A DNA stretch of 64,000 nt from Monomorium pharaonis (lineage: Eukaryota > Arthropoda > Insecta > Hymenoptera > Formicidae). The position numbers and the translations under genes were made by a program. Each line of letters begins with the position of its first letter. Position 1 is the first letter of the stretch. Of the stretch, positions 60,166-64,000 are shown piece after piece. The stretch is from the NCBI RefSeq assembly GCF_013373865.1, contig NC_050475.1:15377475-15441474 (forward strand). Reading direction: 5' to 3'. The notes under the pieces are model-generated. The model saw nothing but the letters and a program-made list of their open reading frames with translations. It made no database searches and was not told the origin of the DNA.

Positions 60166-61543
60166 GTGTGGAGTTTACAGAGTTTTCGCGCGAACGGATG
60201 TCACCTGTAGAATGTTTTTATCATCACTTGCGGAATTAGAAAGTTTGCTGTGAATTCCGCATTCTGTGGATTATCCGTTGAGGCGAGGCGACACCTTTGT
60301 CTCTATTTATACGCGGAAATAATTCGCATGCCCGAAACGTCGACGAAACTGGCGACGGAACGAACGGGCCTCGTCGATATCTCTCGCTCGTTCCACGTGG
60401 CTCACCTGCGTAACCTTGTCCGATATTTTTTGACGTCACGCGTAGAATTGTCTCGGTTCTCGAACAATGGAAAGTTCGGCGGAGCTCGTGCTCGAAATTT
60501 AATGGCGGGTTCAATTTCAGGAAAGTGGCCTTAATGGTAAAATTAAATAAGTCAGCGTCTCATTATACAATTTTTTTCTCCTTCAATTTCGAAGATCGGC
60601 CTTAATGATAAATTAAACGAGCTAACAATCTTTGTACAACTTTCTCTTCCTTATGTCATTTGAAGAATGCAAACATCGTGCTTTTCGATAATACTGAGAC
60701 TTAATTATTTTTTTCAATTGCCACTAATAACATCATTAACTTCTGCCTTTGCCGAGTATTATTAAACGAATTTAAAGGAATTTTATTTTATTCAACATTT
60801 CCTGTGAAACTTTTAAATACCTGTCACCGCACAGTGTACACAATAGTTATGCGATCGTGTAAATGAAGCTATAATTTTATCAGGCAATGTATTTGCGTGC
60901 GTAAAAAAACTACGCCGTGATTGTAGCGTGAGTTATGCGGCCGGTCGATCGAATCGCACGAGCGTAAAGCGTTGAGTTTATACGGACCTTTTACGCGATC
61001 TAATCAGCTACAGAGAGGGGAAAGAACCGACAGAAATCAATATCTTGGTCGATGAGTCAGTCACTGAAGCGCCTTCCATAAAGTGCACCAACACACTTCG
61101 CGCTAATCTTACCCGTTTATGATCAATGGGAAGATTCGAGAAAGAAGGAAAAAGAGAAAACGAGAGAGCTCGTTCCTCTAATTACGACACGAGTTGATTT
61201 TTTGTACCAGATAGTTCAACAAGTTTCGTCACACCCTGATGACGAATCTGGAAAAAAAAAACGGTTAAACGTTGCCTCTTTAACACATTTCATATAAATT
61301 TTTTAATTATGACAATTAGAAACATAGACTCTAGGCGAAACGAATTTAATCCGTTAATTTCACGACAGATTGTAGGTATTTAAATGAAAGAAATAATACA
61401 ATACTATATTTTAAATTAATGTATTTATATACAAACACGAACGTGCGCGACGTTTATCCCTCAGCAAATGTTCCGCTAACCGCGATAGTTTGCAGATGTG
61501 TTTTTACTCGGATCAAGTGGGGAAACTGCCTCCCGTTTTCGTC

Positions 61544-61544
61544 G

Positions 61545-61578
<34 letters not shown>

Positions 61579-61579
61579 T
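61544..61579. repeat. CT microsatellite
   Basis: CT units with one TTT interruption. Confidence 0.85.
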
Positions 61580-63781
61580 CAAATGTTAATAGACTTCCGA
61601 AAAAACATGGGTGGTCATTCATCTCTTTGTCCTCTTGCGCGTAAAGCGCGCCGGTTATTCGATCGCCTGTAAATATATACATATCGGTACCATCGATACC
61701 GTATTTGCTTAACCAAATTGTTGGTCGCATGCGGAAGCGAACAAATTTCAAAGCGACAAGTGGCGCGATTCGGGGCCCTGGAATTCGCGTCAGTCCGATG
61801 AAGGATTATTCATAGGAGAAATAATTTATCGTTAACGGCGGGGGTAATTTACTTGTTAAAACGTTGATTATTTCGTCGAATTTCCTACATGAGCGAGTTT
61901 ATTTTTTGCTCGATCAGTCAGGCGCGAAATTCACCCGGTCTAAATCGCCTTTATTCCCCTGATCGAGCATAGTGTAATTATATTTGGTCTGCGCTCTGCA
62001 TAAATTTATCGATTCGCCGATGCACCACGTCTCGCTGATGAATATTATTAAACGGGCTAAATTTACGAGTGCGATTGCCACGCACGCGGTGGCGTTATCG
62101 ATTGATATCGCGTCGTGTACATGAGAATGGATTATTTATTTGGCCCAGCTGGACAGTTTATTAAATCTAATTAATCGCATTAACGGGAACCGACATAAAA
62201 CAGCAGTCTTCATGCAACGTTAAGTGACTCTTATTAATGAGGAATGCATTAATTTTGACGCTGATGTAACGGCCGGAACGGACGTGAAATTGCAATATGC
62301 ACAACTTCAAACACGGGAGATAAAATAATGATTACCGTTACGTTAGGATAATTATTGTTAACGGTATAATAAACATTCCCGCGTGTTTTCTTCGTTTCTC
62401 CTCCATCGCGTGGATAAAGTAAATCTATCCGAGTTTGCGAGCCCGGGAATTCGCGATTTAGGGAGAGTGGGGGAGGGAGGGGGGGGGGGAAACGTCATCC
62501 AGAACTCGTGAATGTGAAATTGGCGAGGAACCCAATCGGCCGATCGGCTCTTCGGCTGAAAGGAAAATCGTGTAACCGAGGGAATAGCGAGAATTACATA
62601 AATGCTCGGAACCGCAAAGTTTACACGATGATCGAATTACATGGCGTCGGTTTGCTGGCCGAGGGCCAATCGGCCTCGCGTTTTAGCGTTTTGAATTCTT
62701 TTCGTCAGTTCTGCGAGTCGGGCGCGGCATACATGTATTTTATTTTTTTTTTTTTTTTTTTTTTAAGCGGAACGACCGGATTTTTGGCGGGCTTTATTTT
62801 TGGACGGGTTTCACTCGCGCGGTGCACGAAAAAGAAACATTTGAGATACAACGCTTTCGGCAAAAGTATGTTGTTGTTTCCGCGTCGCTGACGGGAAGTC
62901 AGGGGTGACGCCAGTCAAACGAATTTCCGGCGGATTTCATTTTTTCAGGGTACGGGTTGCGCGCGCGAGAAAAGGTGCGCGATCGATGTTCATTTCGTCT
63001 CAATAAAAGCGCTGTACTCTCATTAACGGTCGCAACGGCAGTTGGCCAACAGTTTCGTGGCGTGGTGACGCAGATAAGGACGAAATTGCTATATCCACGC
63101 AAAGTGGCCCGATGGAATTACCGGGGAAACCGGCCACCTCCAACTCGCAGATTGTAGCTGCCAGTACAATTTTTTAATCGAGTTAGCAACTTCCGCTTTT
63201 AGCTGCGAGCAAATGACGTAACTCCGCGCGACCAAACTTTAACCCTTCCAGAATAATCTAATTTTTCGAAATCAACCGCGACACAAAATAGCCAACTACT
63301 ACACACAAATTTCATGCAAATCGAATAATTCCTCGCGCGGTTTGTCGAAACCATTTTACATAATAAATAATTGATTAAGGAACATCCGAAAAATAAAAGT
63401 GAGGCAAAAGTTAAAATTGCACGTTGCGAAATCGACGTTCCGGGTCCCGGTGAGCGTTTTTACGAGCGGGTTAAATTTTTGCATCGGCGTGTCGAAAATT
63501 GCGTTCAAGTGGCGGGGGACTCCGGGGGAGAAGGCGCTTACGTACTATTCTTGCATAAAATAGGAAATCATCGCTTTTCGGACACGTATATACACTATAT
63601 ACATTGTTGGCGCAGTCGTTGCACGTGCGGCGAGAAGCTGCACGAGACTACCGTTCGCAGGCCATTGGCAGGGACTTGCAGACACATCGGCGGCGTTGGC
63701 TAGTCAATTTTCTGAATTATTGAAAATCGGTCGGACGCAGCTCCACATAGATATTGCTACCTAATGTTATTCCCCGACCTT

Positions 63782-63806
63782 CGAGACGGCACCGTCTCGA
63801 TATAAG
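63782..63806 (+). promoter_or_regulatory. Candidate TATA promoter with palindrome
   Basis: TATAAG at 63801-63806, directly preceded by the 8-bp inverted repeat CGAGACGG-CA-CCGTCTCG (63782-63799). Transcription would start near 63830, about 35 bases before an ATG. The palindrome could be a dimeric operator-like factor site. Confidence 0.4.
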
Positions 63807-63865
63807 CATATCCTGGAATAGTCGGTCGATCGATTTTGTGACTTTCGGTCACGAGTCCATTCGGC

Positions 63866-63899
63866 ATGATGAGCGTTCAGATGCGACGCGCGATCAGCG
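63866..63899 (+). CDS. Possible first coding exon, cut by window edge
   Basis: A 34-nt open stretch that begins ATGATGAGC and ends at AGCG|GTAAGT, a near-perfect splice donor (GT at 63900-63901). It would encode about 11 residues (MMSVQMRRAIS) in phase 1, with the rest of the gene beyond the window. It lies about 60 bases downstream of a TATA motif. Short first exons ending early in a signal peptide are common in insect secreted and cuticular protein genes, so such a gene is possible, but the product cannot be told. The next ATGs downstream are in the presumed intron. Confidence 0.35.
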
Positions 63900-64000
63900 G
63901 TAAGTCAAGTAACGATCAACGGTCGGTTGAAGTACACGATTGATTCCGCGTCTCTCGCGTGCTAATAACGGAACAAGTCGTGAGTCGTGCCGTAGGATGG

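Larger units (their letters stand above)
59841..63770. other. Non-genic host DNA
   Basis: No supported gene. Holds the TA/GT repeat at 60096, a CT repeat at 61544-61579, a G run near 62481 and a T run near 62746. Frames such as 62508-62891 span the T run and lack recognisable domains. Confidence 0.5.

Overview
The window looks like insect nuclear DNA, most plausibly from a hymenopteran such as an ant. CpG-rich and AT-rich blocks alternate, GA/CT microsatellites are frequent, short palindromic DNA transposons are scattered through it, and I recognised no dense host coding sequence. That assignment is an inference from composition and repeat content, with moderate confidence.

The dominant feature is one complete, apparently very young Ty3/gypsy LTR retrotransposon on the + strand (6039-16254). 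It has two 1866-bp LTRs in which I could find no difference, a 4-bp ACAT target-site duplication, a tRNA-Lys primer-binding site and a polypurine tract. Its genes are gag, a separate protease frame, pol (RT, RNase H, integrase) and an extra zinc-finger ORF after pol, where an env gene might otherwise lie. Gag, protease and pol occupy successive -1 frames. A textbook slippery site (G GGA AAC, with a 6-bp stem 7 nt downstream) sits in the gag/pro overlap, and a run of eight T sits in the pro/pol overlap. The element could therefore use two -1 frameshifts. The long LTRs, tRNA-Lys primer and 4-bp duplication recall the Osvaldo/Ulysses lineage.

Four features make this element unusual. (1) The pentamer TACCG occurs about 25 times in each LTR and about 60 times in the internal region, in all three codon phases and in untranslated parts. 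Its reverse complement is almost absent, and the first 6 kb of flank show no enrichment. (2) The LTR carries a tandem array of about 57-bp units. Each unit has a stem-loop whose pairing is kept while its sequence changes, three of them followed by a G5-ATACCG motif. (3) Both LTR ends fold into long hairpins. (4) Gag and the post-pol ORF share a paired zinc motif: a CCHC knuckle followed by C-X2-C-X9-C-X2-C.

Outside the element I see non-genic DNA with several small transposons. Three are TA-flanked elements with CACGGA ends (40835, 55373, 59628). One is a TTAA-flanked piggyBac-like element (34488), one a palindromic element (34899), and one a GATTAG-flanked element (30764). There is a GC-rich block at about 36-40 kb, a cluster of POU octamers at 37.3 kb, and an unrecognised pair of overlapping antisense ORFs at 52.7-53.4 kb. 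At the right edge is a possible TATA promoter with a short first coding exon ending in a good splice donor (63801-63899). Most other long reading frames in the flanks are low-complexity or GC-driven and I do not believe they are genes. All counts and alignments were made by eye.
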